From: an uncultured Flavobacteriales bacterium
Lineage (GTDB): Bacteria; Bacteroidota; Bacteroidia; Palsa-965
Length of the DNA stretch: 7,445 nt
NCBI GenBank assembly: GCA_946478675.1
Contig: CAMLEF010000234.1
Coordinates: 1-7,445 of the forward strand
Reading direction: 5' to 3'
In this document: positions 1-5,434 of the stretch, one piece after another
Numbering within the stretch: the first letter of the stretch is position 1
Layout: each line of letters starts with the position of its first letter
Notes under the pieces: model-generated
What the model saw: the letters and a program-made list of their open reading frames with translations, nothing else
Database searches by the model: none
What the model was told of the DNA's origin: nothing
Position numbers and translations under genes: made by a program

Positions 1-360
1 AGCTGGGCATCGAACAGCGCAAGCGTAACGGATAACGTTGCGTTCACGCCCACGATGACGGACACGTACACGGTAACGGGCACGGACGGCAACAGCTGCC
101 AGAACACGGCAACAGTTTCTGTAACGGTGAACGCACTTCCTTCGGTTGTTGCGAATGCATCTTCAACGGCAGTATGCGACGGTTCTTCAGTAACGCTGAG
201 CGGTTCCGGTGCAACGAGCTACAGCTGGGCATCGAACAGCGCAAGCGTAACGGATAACGTTGCGTTCACGCCCACGACGACCGACACGTACACCGTAACC
301 GGCACGGACGGCAACAGCTGCCAGAACACGGCGACGGTAAACGTTACTGTCAATGCGCTT
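1..360 (+). repeat. Coding tandem repeat, 222-bp (74-residue) period
   Basis: Bases 1-55 recur exactly at 223-277. The next 50 or so bases (56-110 against 278-332) differ at only a handful of positions, mostly synonymous, with one ATG/ACG change giving Met for Thr. The copies diverge after about 111/333. Each unit encodes one Ig-like domain. The near identity at DNA level indicates recent duplication or gene conversion, and more copies probably lie upstream of the window. Such arrays are often collapsed in short-read assemblies, so the copy number in the genome may be larger. Confidence 0.9.
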
Positions 361-849
361 CCGACGGTATCGCTGCTGCTTCCGATGGATACGGCCTGCT
401 CGAATGGCGGTGTCGTTACGCTGACCGGCGAATCACCCGCAGGTGGTACCTGGAGCGGTTCCGGTGTTACCGGTTCTTCTTTCGATCCCACGGTTTCCGG
501 TCTCGGCATGATTGGCATTGATTACATCTACACCGACGGAAACGGTTGCTCCAGTGCGGCCAGCGATTCCATTTGGGTGGATCTCTGCAGTGGTATCGAA
601 ACCGCACCGGGAATGGTAACGGAAGTTTTCCCGAACCCGACCAGCGGTACGCTCACCATCCGTTGCACGGAAGCAGCTGCAAGCCCTGTAGCTGTCGAGA
701 TCACCGATGCAACCGGACGCCTCGCGATGTCCTTCACCATGAATGCATCTTCGCAGGAAGTGAACCTGTCGTCGCTGCAGAACGGCGTTTATTTCGTCCG
801 CATGATCAAAGGCAATACCGTTACGGTGCAGCGCATCGTCAAACAGTAA
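1..849 (+). CDS. Large secreted Ig-like repeat protein, C-terminal part, with type IX sorting domain (5' partial)
   Basis: The frame is open from base 1, so the gene starts outside the window; 282 residues and a TAA stop are visible. The ATG at 55 is not the start: the preceding codons read SWASNSASVTDNVAFTPT and are repeated 74 residues later. Order of domains: end of one Ig-like unit (residues 1-48), a full unit (about 49-121, with CDGSSVTLSGSGATSY and TYTVTGTDGNSCQNTATV), a different Ig-like unit (about 122-198, SPAGGTWSGSGVTG and YTDGNGC), then a C-terminal domain (about 206-282) with VFPNPTSGTLTI, ITDATGR and LQNGVYFVRM, ending TVQRIVKQ. That tail matches the T9SS type A sorting domain, which in this phylum directs outer-membrane export and surface attachment or release. 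The Ig-like units resemble those of Bacteroidota adhesins and other giant surface proteins. The actual ligand or enzymatic role lies in the missing N-terminal part and cannot be told. Confidence 0.93.
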   Translation, partial: SWASNSASVTDNVAFTPTMTDTYTVTGTDGNSCQNTATVSVTVNALPSVVANASSTAVCDGSSVTLSGSGATSYSWASNSASVTDNVAFTPTTTDTYTVTGTDGNSCQNTATVNVTVNALPTVSLLLPMDTACSNGGVVTLTGESPAGGTWSGSGVTGSSFDPTVSGLGMIGIDYIYTDGNGCSSAASDSIWVDLCSGIETAPGMVTEVFPNPTSGTLTIRCTEAAASPVAVEITDATGRLAMSFTMNASSQEVNLSSLQNGVYFVRMIKGNTVTVQRIVKQ

Positions 850-866
850 AGCTTTTTGAATAGCAG

Positions 867-912
867 TAAAAGCAAAGAGCGCATTCCAACCGGGATGCGC
901 TCTTTGCTTTTA
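867..912. terminator. Bidirectional intrinsic terminator between convergent genes
   Basis: A perfect 18-bp inverted repeat (867-884 with 895-912; core GCAAAGAGCGCAT and its complement) encloses a 10-base loop. The stem is flanked by A-rich bases on the left and T-rich bases on the right, so on either strand the hairpin is followed by a U-rich run. It lies 17 bases after the stop of the surface-protein gene (+) and about 50 bases after the stop of the XRE gene (-), and so can end both transcripts. A weaker 6-bp hairpin follows at 930-946 and may assist on the minus strand. Confidence 0.92.
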
Positions 913-960
913 TAAAATTTCAAATTGGCATCCGATGGCTTCGGATCGGCAATCCGAAAA

Positions 961-1356
961 TTACTTGCTGCCTTTCAATTGTCCTTCCAAACCCTGGATC
1001 AGCAATTCCTTCCTGGCGATCTCCATGCGGAGGCGTTCCACTTCCTGGCGAAGCGTTTCGTTTTCGGTGCGCAGGTGCAATTCTTCCGGCGCCCAGATGT
1101 TGACGTTGTAGAACGGTTGTTCGCCTTCGTTGTGTTCGATGGAAGGATCGCGGAAGAAGCTGTACAGCGGGATGCGCAGCTCTTTCGAGATGAGCTCCAG
1201 CGTCCGGATCTCGATCGTGTTTTCCGCCAGCGCGTGGTCGAGTGCTTCTTCGGTAGTGCCGAGATGCTCCACCAGCTGCGCGTACGTCAGGTTCTTGGCG
1301 TTGAGTACGGCGACGATCCGCTCCTTCAGGTCATGAAGCGTGTGTTCAGCATCCAT
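961..1356 (-). CDS. XRE-type helix-turn-helix protein with C-terminal coiled coil
   Basis: 131 residues starting MDAEHTLHDLKER. Residues about 6-60 read as a Cro/C1-type HTH: the segment LTYAQLVEHLGTTEEALDHA fits helices 2 and 3, and IEIRTLELISKELRIPLYSF fits the usual closing helices (compare the common pattern ending 'LxxIAxxLxVxxxxLF'). The C-terminal 40 residues (LHLRTENETLRQEVERLRM, then KELLIQGLEGQLKG) form a leucine-heptad coiled coil, suggesting a dimer. I chose the ATG at 1356 because the frame upstream of it (to 1440) runs into the thioredoxin gene and reads as low-complexity Ser/Arg. The start lies four bases after the thioredoxin stop (TAAGCTTATG), so the two are almost certainly cotranscribed and possibly translationally coupled. 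The HTH suggests a DNA-binding regulator, but its target is unknown; the HTH recognition helix is rather acidic, so a protein-interaction role is possible. Confidence 0.85.
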   Translation of the reverse strand: MDAEHTLHDLKERIVAVLNAKNLTYAQLVEHLGTTEEALDHALAENTIEIRTLELISKELRIPLYSFFRDPSIEHNEGEQPFYNVNIWAPEELHLRTENETLRQEVERLRMEIARKELLIQGLEGQLKGSK

Positions 1357-1360
1357 AAGC

Positions 1361-1969
1361 TTAGTGGGGCGCCGGCACCGGCTGTTGTTTGTTGGGATCG
1401 GCAGGAGGAAGCTCGCTCTTGAACTGCTTGATGAAATCATCCCAGCTCATCGTTTCTTCTTTGTCTTCGCCGTAATAATGAATATAAGGCTCGAATTGCT
1501 CGGGCGCCATGTAGCCTTGCATGATCGTGAAACGCTGGCGGTCCTTGCTGATGAAAACGAACGACGGGTAGGAGAGACGTCCCTGCAGCACCGTGATCGC
1601 AAAATCATTCGCGCTGCGCTGTCCCTCGGGGCCGCGGTTCCAGAATTTCTGCCCGTTAAAAATCACCGTGTCGCGCGTCTCCGCATCGAAATGAACGCAG
1701 TAATAATGCTCGTTCATGTATTTCGCGATCGTCGGATTTTTAAACGTGTTCGCGTCCATCACCTTGCACCAGCCGCACCAGCTCGTGCTGATGTCGAGGA
1801 AAATTTTGCGGGGAGAAGCATCGCACAGCTTCTGCGCCTCATCGAGCGAATACCATTTGATCTCTGCCGCTTCTTCAGCAGGCGGAGTGGCCTTCGCACT
1901 GTAACGCGTAAAAAGAAAAGCGCCCGATGCGATCAGGACGGCAAGGACGGCGATAACCGGTTTTTTCAT
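1361..1969 (-). CDS. Envelope thioredoxin-fold protein (WCGWC active site)
   Basis: 202 residues. Residues 4-21 (PVIAVLAVLIASGAFLF) are a hydrophobic N-terminal segment after MKK, a signal peptide or membrane anchor; a plausible signal peptidase I site follows SAKA (about residue 27). There is no lipobox Cys. The thioredoxin core starts with the KIFLDISTSWCGWCKVMDAN region, active-site cysteines C65 and C68, and the cis-proline motif is at YPSFVFI (P135). The segment FNGQKFWNRGP plus FAITVLQGRLSYPS is typical of the thioredoxin/DUF255-like group common in Bacteroidota. It is expected to act as a thiol-disulfide oxidoreductase in the periplasm or at the inner membrane; its partner protein is not evident. 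The C-terminal tail (PPADPNKQQPVPAPH) is proline-rich and likely disordered. It is the first gene of an operon with the XRE gene, four bases downstream. A candidate promoter sits 32 bases upstream. Reduction versus isomerisation cannot be decided from sequence. Confidence 0.92.
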   Translation of the reverse strand: MKKPVIAVLAVLIASGAFLFTRYSAKATPPAEEAAEIKWYSLDEAQKLCDASPRKIFLDISTSWCGWCKVMDANTFKNPTIAKYMNEHYYCVHFDAETRDTVIFNGQKFWNRGPEGQRSANDFAITVLQGRLSYPSFVFISKDRQRFTIMQGYMAPEQFEPYIHYYGEDKEETMSWDDFIKQFKSELPPADPNKQQPVPAPH

Positions 1970-2001
1970 GAGAGCGCATCCATTGGTGGAGATGCTACCT
2001 C

Positions 2002-2009
2002 TAAAGGTA
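2002..2009 (-). promoter_or_regulatory. Candidate Bacteroidota -7 box for the thioredoxin-XRE operon
   Basis: Read on the minus strand, 2009-2002 is TACCTTTA, one base off the Bacteroidota sigma consensus TAnnTTTG. It ends 32 bases before the ATG at 1969, giving a short leader of about 25 bases. I do not see a clear TTG box at the expected -33 distance. The box is also half of a small symmetric sequence (TACCT at 1996-2000, AGGTA at 2005-2009, four bases apart), which might be an operator or chance. Confidence 0.4.
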
Positions 2010-2111
2010 CAAAAAACACGCCGTTAATTTGGATGAGAGCGGCCGCAGGAGGTTTTCGCAAGGGAAACACGGGCGTCAATACGGGGCGGAGTTTCTACAA
2101 AAAGGAAGAAA

Positions 2112-2147
2112 AAAAGCACGTCGCCCCGGTCAGGAACGACGTGTTTT
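2112..2147 (-). terminator. Intrinsic terminator after the small envelope protein gene
   Basis: On the minus strand, stem CACGTCG (2143-2137) pairs with CGACGTG (2123-2117) across a 13-base loop, extended by a G-U and A-T pairs, and is followed by a run of T's (complement of the A-run 2109-2115). It lies about 15 bases after the stop codon of the 2455-2162 gene and insulates it from the thioredoxin promoter. The A/T flanks on both sides would let it work weakly on the plus strand too, but no plus-strand gene precedes it. Confidence 0.85.
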
Positions 2148-2161
2148 CTTGCTGTATTCTT

Positions 2162-2455
2162 TTACAGAAGCAGGATAAGCAGGATGATGATGAGCAGCAG
2201 CGCGCCGCCCGAAATGATCACCACGCCACCCACCGGGGCAGGTTCGCCGGCCTTTGCGGTATGCTTGTCTATCGCAACAGCCTCGCGGTTTTCAGCCACC
2301 ACAGGCGCTTCGGCGTTCTTATCCTTTTTGATTTCCGAAACCGCCCCGGTGCGGATATGCACGATGTTATGACGTCCTTCGGAAGATGCGCTCATAACGG
2401 CAGGGAATGCGAATGACAGGCATGCCATCATCACGCAAAAGATCATCTTTTTCAT
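2162..2455 (-). CDS. Small envelope protein with signal peptide and C-terminal membrane helix, function unknown
   Basis: 97 residues. MKKMIFCVMMACLSFAFPAVMSA is a typical signal peptide with an A-x-A-like site near residue 23 (VMSA). A hydrophilic, charged middle follows (residues 24-75; EIKKDKNAEAPVVAENREAV), then a very hydrophobic end GGVVIISGGALLLIIILLI ending in leucines, with the stop immediately after it and no positively charged tail. The mature protein would be about 52 exported residues tethered by one C-terminal helix. I do not recognise the family. The gene is monocistronic: a terminator lies just downstream and an inverted repeat is in its leader. Confidence that it is a real gene comes from the signal peptide, the terminator and the clean bracketing; no function is assigned. 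Confidence 0.75.
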   Translation of the reverse strand: MKKMIFCVMMACLSFAFPAVMSASSEGRHNIVHIRTGAVSEIKKDKNAEAPVVAENREAVAIDKHTAKAGEPAPVGGVVIISGGALLLIIILLILLL

Positions 2456-2465
2456 AGCTTGTCGT

Positions 2466-2486
2466 TTTTAGTGTTACTCACTAAAA
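2466..2486. promoter_or_regulatory. Operator-like inverted repeat in the leader of the small envelope gene
   Basis: TTTTAGTG (2466-2473) and CACTAAAA (2479-2486) form a perfect 8-bp inverted repeat around the 5-base spacer TTACT. It ends 11 bases upstream of the ATG at 2455. It could be a repressor binding site overlapping the promoter or start region, or an RNA hairpin just ahead of the ribosome binding site. I cannot place a convincing TAnnTTTG promoter box here. Confidence 0.5.
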
Positions 2487-2578
2487 GGCAAGCGCAATGC
2501 CAACGAAAAAGAAACAGCCGTGCTAAGAATTGTTAATGCATTTTTTTGAAGCAGCAACGTACGCAGTTTCCATCATCT

Positions 2579-2626
2579 TCCGGTCCGGCTTTCCGCTATA
2601 CCTCCGGTGCCGCTGCAATCCGGGCT
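2579..2626. repeat. REP-like intergenic stretch (possible dispersed Bacteroidota repeat)
   Basis: On the minus strand this reads AGCCCGGATTGCAGCGGCAC followed by CGGAGGTATAGCGGAAAGCC and GGACCGG. The paired motifs GATTGCAGCGG and TATAGCGGAAAGCC resemble a short sequence I remember as recurring after genes in Bacteroidota genomes. This is recognition from memory, not a search. It lies in the gap between the long palindrome and the small envelope gene, and no coding sense is apparent. Confidence 0.35.
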
Positions 2627-2664
2627 ATTCAGAAACGGTCGGTAGTTTCAATGAGCGGATAGCT

Positions 2665-2745
2665 TTAACCACGGAGTTACACAGAGGTCTTCACAGAGGA
2701 CACTGTGAACTCTGTGAAAAAACCTCTGTGTAACTCCGTGGTTAA
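2665..2745. repeat. Long perfect palindrome (24-bp arms), REP/miniature-repeat type
   Basis: The outer arms 2665-2688 (TTAACCACGGAGTTACACAG..) and 2722-2745 are exact reverse complements over 24 bases. Inside them a second stem, TTCACAGAG (2690-2698) with CTCTGTGAA (2710-2718), closes an 11-base loop, so the whole 81 bases can fold into one long hairpin with only a small internal bulge. The ACGGAGTTACACAGAG / CTCTGTGTAACTCCGT theme is one I recall from many bacterial genomes as a dispersed intergenic repeat. It begins three bases after the stop codon of the NTF2-like gene (minus strand) and may protect or end that transcript, although no U-run follows. Confidence 0.85.
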
Positions 2746-2748
2746 TAA

Positions 2749-3243
2749 CTACAGGTGCATTTTACTGCTACCACTCTTCCCACTCCGCATAAAATTCTTC
2801 AGGTTTATCATCGCCGTCCGCCGCACTTTCGCTTTCACCGACGGCAACCAGCCCAGCAGCAACCCGCCAACGCCCAGCGCCTGCCGCGCCCAGCGGTAAA
2901 AAGAGAAATCGTCGATGTGCTGCACGATCTTCCCGCCCTCAAAAACAAATTTCGCTTCGACCCGGTTCTCCACTTTTTTGCAGCTGCGCGAAAACGTATA
3001 CCACGCCGTCCATTCCGCGCTGCCGTTGCGATCGTCCGCTGTTACATTACGAAATTCAATGCGTAAGTCTTTGCCCGTTTTGCAAAGCATCTCCCACATC
3101 GCCTTCACTTCCGCGGAAGAAAGATTTTGAAAAACAGGATCGCTGAACGTCGCGCGGTCCGCGTAGCTGCGTTGCATCGTCGCAAAATCGCGTTTCGCGA
3201 AAGCAGTATAAAAATCGTGAAGGAGCTGAGCGTTCGGATGCAT
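2749..3243 (-). CDS. NTF2-like / SnoaL-like domain protein
   Basis: 164 residues from the ATG at 3243 (MHPNAQLLHDFYTAFAKRDF). The pattern fits the nuclear transport factor 2 family of alpha+beta cone proteins: N-terminal helix LLHDFYTAFAKRDFATMQ, the YADRATFSDPVF strand, a helix (SSAEVKAMWEMLCKTG), then beta strands RIEFRNVTAD, AEWTAWYTF, RVEAKFVFEGGKIVQHIDDF. The C-terminal segment (FYRWARQALGVGGLLLGWLP, then basic helix KAKVRRTAMINLKNF) is the usual extra tail of one Bacteroidota/Proteobacteria subgroup. Family members include isomerases, dehydratases and binding proteins with little conserved chemistry, so no reaction is assigned. The frame extends upstream to 3309 inside the OPT gene but that part is Arg-rich and overlaps the OPT tail, so the later ATG, ten bases after the OPT stop, is preferred. 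It is the last gene of the OPT operon; the long palindrome follows at once. Confidence 0.9.
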   Translation of the reverse strand: MHPNAQLLHDFYTAFAKRDFATMQRSYADRATFSDPVFQNLSSAEVKAMWEMLCKTGKDLRIEFRNVTADDRNGSAEWTAWYTFSRSCKKVENRVEAKFVFEGGKIVQHIDDFSFYRWARQALGVGGLLLGWLPSVKAKVRRTAMINLKNFMRSGKSGSSKMHL

Positions 3244-3253
3244 AACATTCACA

Positions 3254-5344
3254 TTATGAACCGTGCGTCGGCAATTCCGGCTCCGGCGTTTTCGATTTTT
3301 TCGTGGCAATACGATAGAGCATCAAACCCAGCAGCACGAAGAAGATCACACCGAGCAATGCGTAACCATTCGTGCCCAGCGCTTCTTTATTCTCCAGGCT
3401 GCCGCGGAAATTGATGCGCTCCATGAAGCTCACCGCATTCGGATCGTTTGGGTCCTTATGGTTTTCCGCGATCACGTTCAGGATCGCCACGATCACGCCC
3501 ATCAGCGCGCCGCCAGCCACGAGTCCCGTCGCAAACAAGCTTCCGCGGCCGAGCTCGGCATCTTCCGCTTTTTCTTTCTTGCGTTTCGCTCTCCAGTCTA
3601 CGCCGCCTTTGATCAATCCGCCCGCGAAAATCGGCAGCGTCGTCGACAACGGCAGGTAGGCGCCCACCGCAAACGACAGCGAATTCACGCCGCAGAGTTC
3701 CATCGTCACCGCGAGAAATACGCCGACCATCACGAACTGCCAGTCGAGGTTGTTTGATTGCAAACCTTTGATCAGCGTCGCCATCAGCGTGCCCTGCGGC
3801 GCGGGGAATTCTTTCGTGCCGATCGCGTGCGTCACACCCCCGCGGATCATTTCTGCCGTCGGCGTGTCGAGTACTTTCACGACAAGACCAACGACAACCG
3901 TAGAAACGATAGCGCCGATGAACAGCGCGTATTGCTGCCGTCGCGGCGTAGCGCCGATGAGATAACCGGTTTTCAGATCCTGCGACGTATTGCCCGCGTT
4001 CGCCGCCGCAATACAAATGAGGCTGCCGACGACGAGCACCATCGGCTCATAAATTTTTCCGCTGAAGCCGAAGCTGATCAGCACCAGCGAAGTGCCCATG
4101 ATCGTGGCGATCGTCATTCCCGAAACCGGGCTGTTGCTTGAACCGATGATACCGACGATGCGGCTTGAAACCGTCACGAAGAAAAATCCGAAAATGATCA
4201 CGAGAAAACCGATGAGCAGCTTGCTGAGGATGCCTTCGCCCGGGAGGTTCGGCAGGATTGCGATCAGCAGCACGAGCACCGCGCATCCGACGAGTGTTAC
4301 TTTCAATGAGAGATCACTCTCGGTGCGTTTCTGCGAAACCGTCGCTTCACCGCGGTTACGGATCGACGTCAGTCCTTCGCGGAAAGAAGAGATGATCGTC
4401 GGCAGCGTTTTGAACAGCGTAATGAAGCCGCCCGCCGCCACCGCGCCCGCACCGATCTGCCGCACGTACGCGCGATACACCGCTTCTGCCGTATCGGCGA
4501 ACGTATGCGTCACCGGGTCCCAGCCGCCGGGATCGTTCGTGTAGCCGAACTTCATCAGCTGCGCGTGGATCATGTCGGCGGGAACGAGGAACGCCAGCAG
4601 CGGGATGAGCGCCAGCCACGCGAGCACGCCGCCCGCAACGAGCTGTCCTGAAATACGCGGCCCGATGATGTAACCGACGCCGAGGTATTCCGGCGTGATC
4701 TCGCCGTCGATGCGCGCCGAAGGCATGAACTTGTTCGTCTGCTTCACCAGGAACGTCGGAACGTCGCTGATGATGCCGAATACTTTTTGCAGCACCGCGT
4801 ACACCGTGCTTGCTGCAAGACCGATGTACGCCGTTTTAGCGAAGCTGCCGCCACGATCGCCGGCCACGAGCACCGAAGCGCAGGCCGTGCCTTCGGGATA
4901 CGGAAGCTTGCCGTGCTCCTTCACGATCAGCGAGCGTCGCAGCGGGATCATCATCAGCGTACCGAGCAAACCGCCGATAGCCGCCAGCGGAAGGATCGTC
5001 CAGTATTTGAAATACGATTCACCGCCGGCGCCGGGGCTCAGGAAGAGCAGGGCAGGCAGCGTAAACACCACGCCCGAAGCGATCGATTCACCTGCCGAGC
5101 CGGTCGTTTGAATGATGTTGTTCTCCAGGATGGTCGTGCGCAAAAAGCGTTGACCGATGGAGATGGCCAGCACCGCGATGGGAATAGACGCGGAGACGGT
5201 GAGGCCGGCCTTCAGCGCGAGGTACACGTTGGCGGCGCCGAAGAGCACGCCGAAAATGCAGCCGAGAATAATGGCGCGCGGCGTAAATTCTTTCAGGGTG
5301 CTGCCGTCGGAGACGTAAGGGGTGAATTCGGTTTCTTCTGCCAT
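3254..5344 (-). CDS. OPT-family oligopeptide transporter
   Basis: 696 residues, full length for the prokaryotic OPT group (about 600-700). An integral inner-membrane protein with more than a dozen hydrophobic segments, expected to import short peptides or peptide-like compounds, in this family proton-coupled. Hallmarks in order: AIILGCIFGVLFGAANVYLA (about 24-43) with LKAGLTVSASIP; NNIIQTTGSAGESIASGVVF (75-94); LPYPEGTACASVLVAG (147-162); GSSNSPVSGMTIATI (401-415); GNTSQDLKTGYLIGATP (451-467); LSFAVGAYLPLSTTLPIFAG (556-575) followed by a highly charged cytoplasmic loop (AKRKKEKAEDAE). The N-terminus (MAEETEFTPYVSDGSTLKEF) is polar and matches a normal OPT start, which supports the ATG at 5344. 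The NTF2-like gene starts ten bases after the stop, so they form an operon. Upstream the POT terminator ends only 23 bases before the start codon, leaving little room for a separate promoter. Substrate specificity (peptides versus metal-ligand complexes) cannot be decided from sequence. Confidence 0.95.
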   Translation of the reverse strand: MAEETEFTPYVSDGSTLKEFTPRAIILGCIFGVLFGAANVYLALKAGLTVSASIPIAVLAISIGQRFLRTTILENNIIQTTGSAGESIASGVVFTLPALLFLSPGAGGESYFKYWTILPLAAIGGLLGTLMMIPLRRSLIVKEHGKLPYPEGTACASVLVAGDRGGSFAKTAYIGLAASTVYAVLQKVFGIISDVPTFLVKQTNKFMPSARIDGEITPEYLGVGYIIGPRISGQLVAGGVLAWLALIPLLAFLVPADMIHAQLMKFGYTNDPGGWDPVTHTFADTAEAVYRAYVRQIGAGAVAAGGFITLFKTLPTIISSFREGLTSIRNRGEATVSQKRTESDLSLKVTLVGCAVLVLLIAILPNLPGEGILSKLLIGFLVIIFGFFFVTVSSRIVGIIGSSNSPVSGMTIATIMGTSLVLISFGFSGKIYEPMVLVVGSLICIAAANAGNTSQDLKTGYLIGATPRRQQYALFIGAIVSTVVVGLVVKVLDTPTAEMIRGGVTHAIGTKEFPAPQGTLMATLIKGLQSNNLDWQFVMVGVFLAVTMELCGVNSLSFAVGAYLPLSTTLPIFAGGLIKGGVDWRAKRKKEKAEDAELGRGSLFATGLVAGGALMGVIVAILNVIAENHKDPNDPNAVSFMERINFRGSLENKEALGTNGYALLGVIFFVLLGLMLYRIATKKSKTPEPELPTHGS

Positions 5345-5367
5345 GATGCGATGAAATTACAGGATCG

Positions 5368-5414
5368 AAAAAACAAATCCCAAATTCCGTTCTGTAATTG
5401 GAATTTGGGATTTG
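5368..5414 (-). terminator. Strong intrinsic terminator after the POT gene
   Basis: Perfect 15-bp inverted repeat: CAAATCCCAAATTCC (5374-5388) with GGAATTTGGGATTTG (5400-5414), loop of 11 bases. On the minus strand the hairpin is followed directly by six T's (complement of 5373-5368). It begins 20 bases after the POT stop codon. Its T-run ends 23 bases before the OPT start codon, so it also occupies the OPT leader. Confidence 0.93.
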
Positions 5415-5434
5415 CTGCGGAGTGATGCAGTCGT

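Larger units (their letters stand above)
2456..2748. other. 293-base intergenic region, repeats only
   Basis: No credible gene is present on either strand. Contents from left to right: leader inverted repeat 2466-2486, AT-rich stretch about 2520-2550 (a possible promoter region for the minus-strand small gene), REP-like stretch 2579-2626, an unremarkable stretch 2627-2664, and the long palindrome 2665-2745. Short plus-strand frames crossing it translate into the palindrome (HRGLHRGHCE) and are not proteins. Confidence 0.7.

Noticed and set aside
930..946. Small hairpin ATCCGA-N5-TCGGAT as a separate terminator
   Set aside because: Only six base pairs with a weak T-run; the 18-bp hairpin next to it already explains termination.
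1357..1440. Upstream extension of the XRE gene to an earlier ATG at 1440
   Set aside because: The extra 28 residues overlap the end of the thioredoxin gene and are low-complexity; the ATG at 1356 fits the four-base operon spacing and the domain start.
1340..2416. A 358-codon open frame on the plus strand
   Set aside because: It is antisense to the thioredoxin and small envelope genes and crosses a terminator; its translation is Arg/His-rich with no domain pattern, while the minus strand gives clear proteins.
2665..2745. CRISPR repeat or an attenuator-type intrinsic terminator
   Set aside because: There is one inverted unit with no spacer array, and no U-run follows the stem on either strand.
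3244..3309. Upstream extension of the NTF2-like protein to 3309
   Set aside because: The added residues are Arg/Lys-rich and overlap the OPT C-terminus; the ATG at 3243 begins right at the domain.
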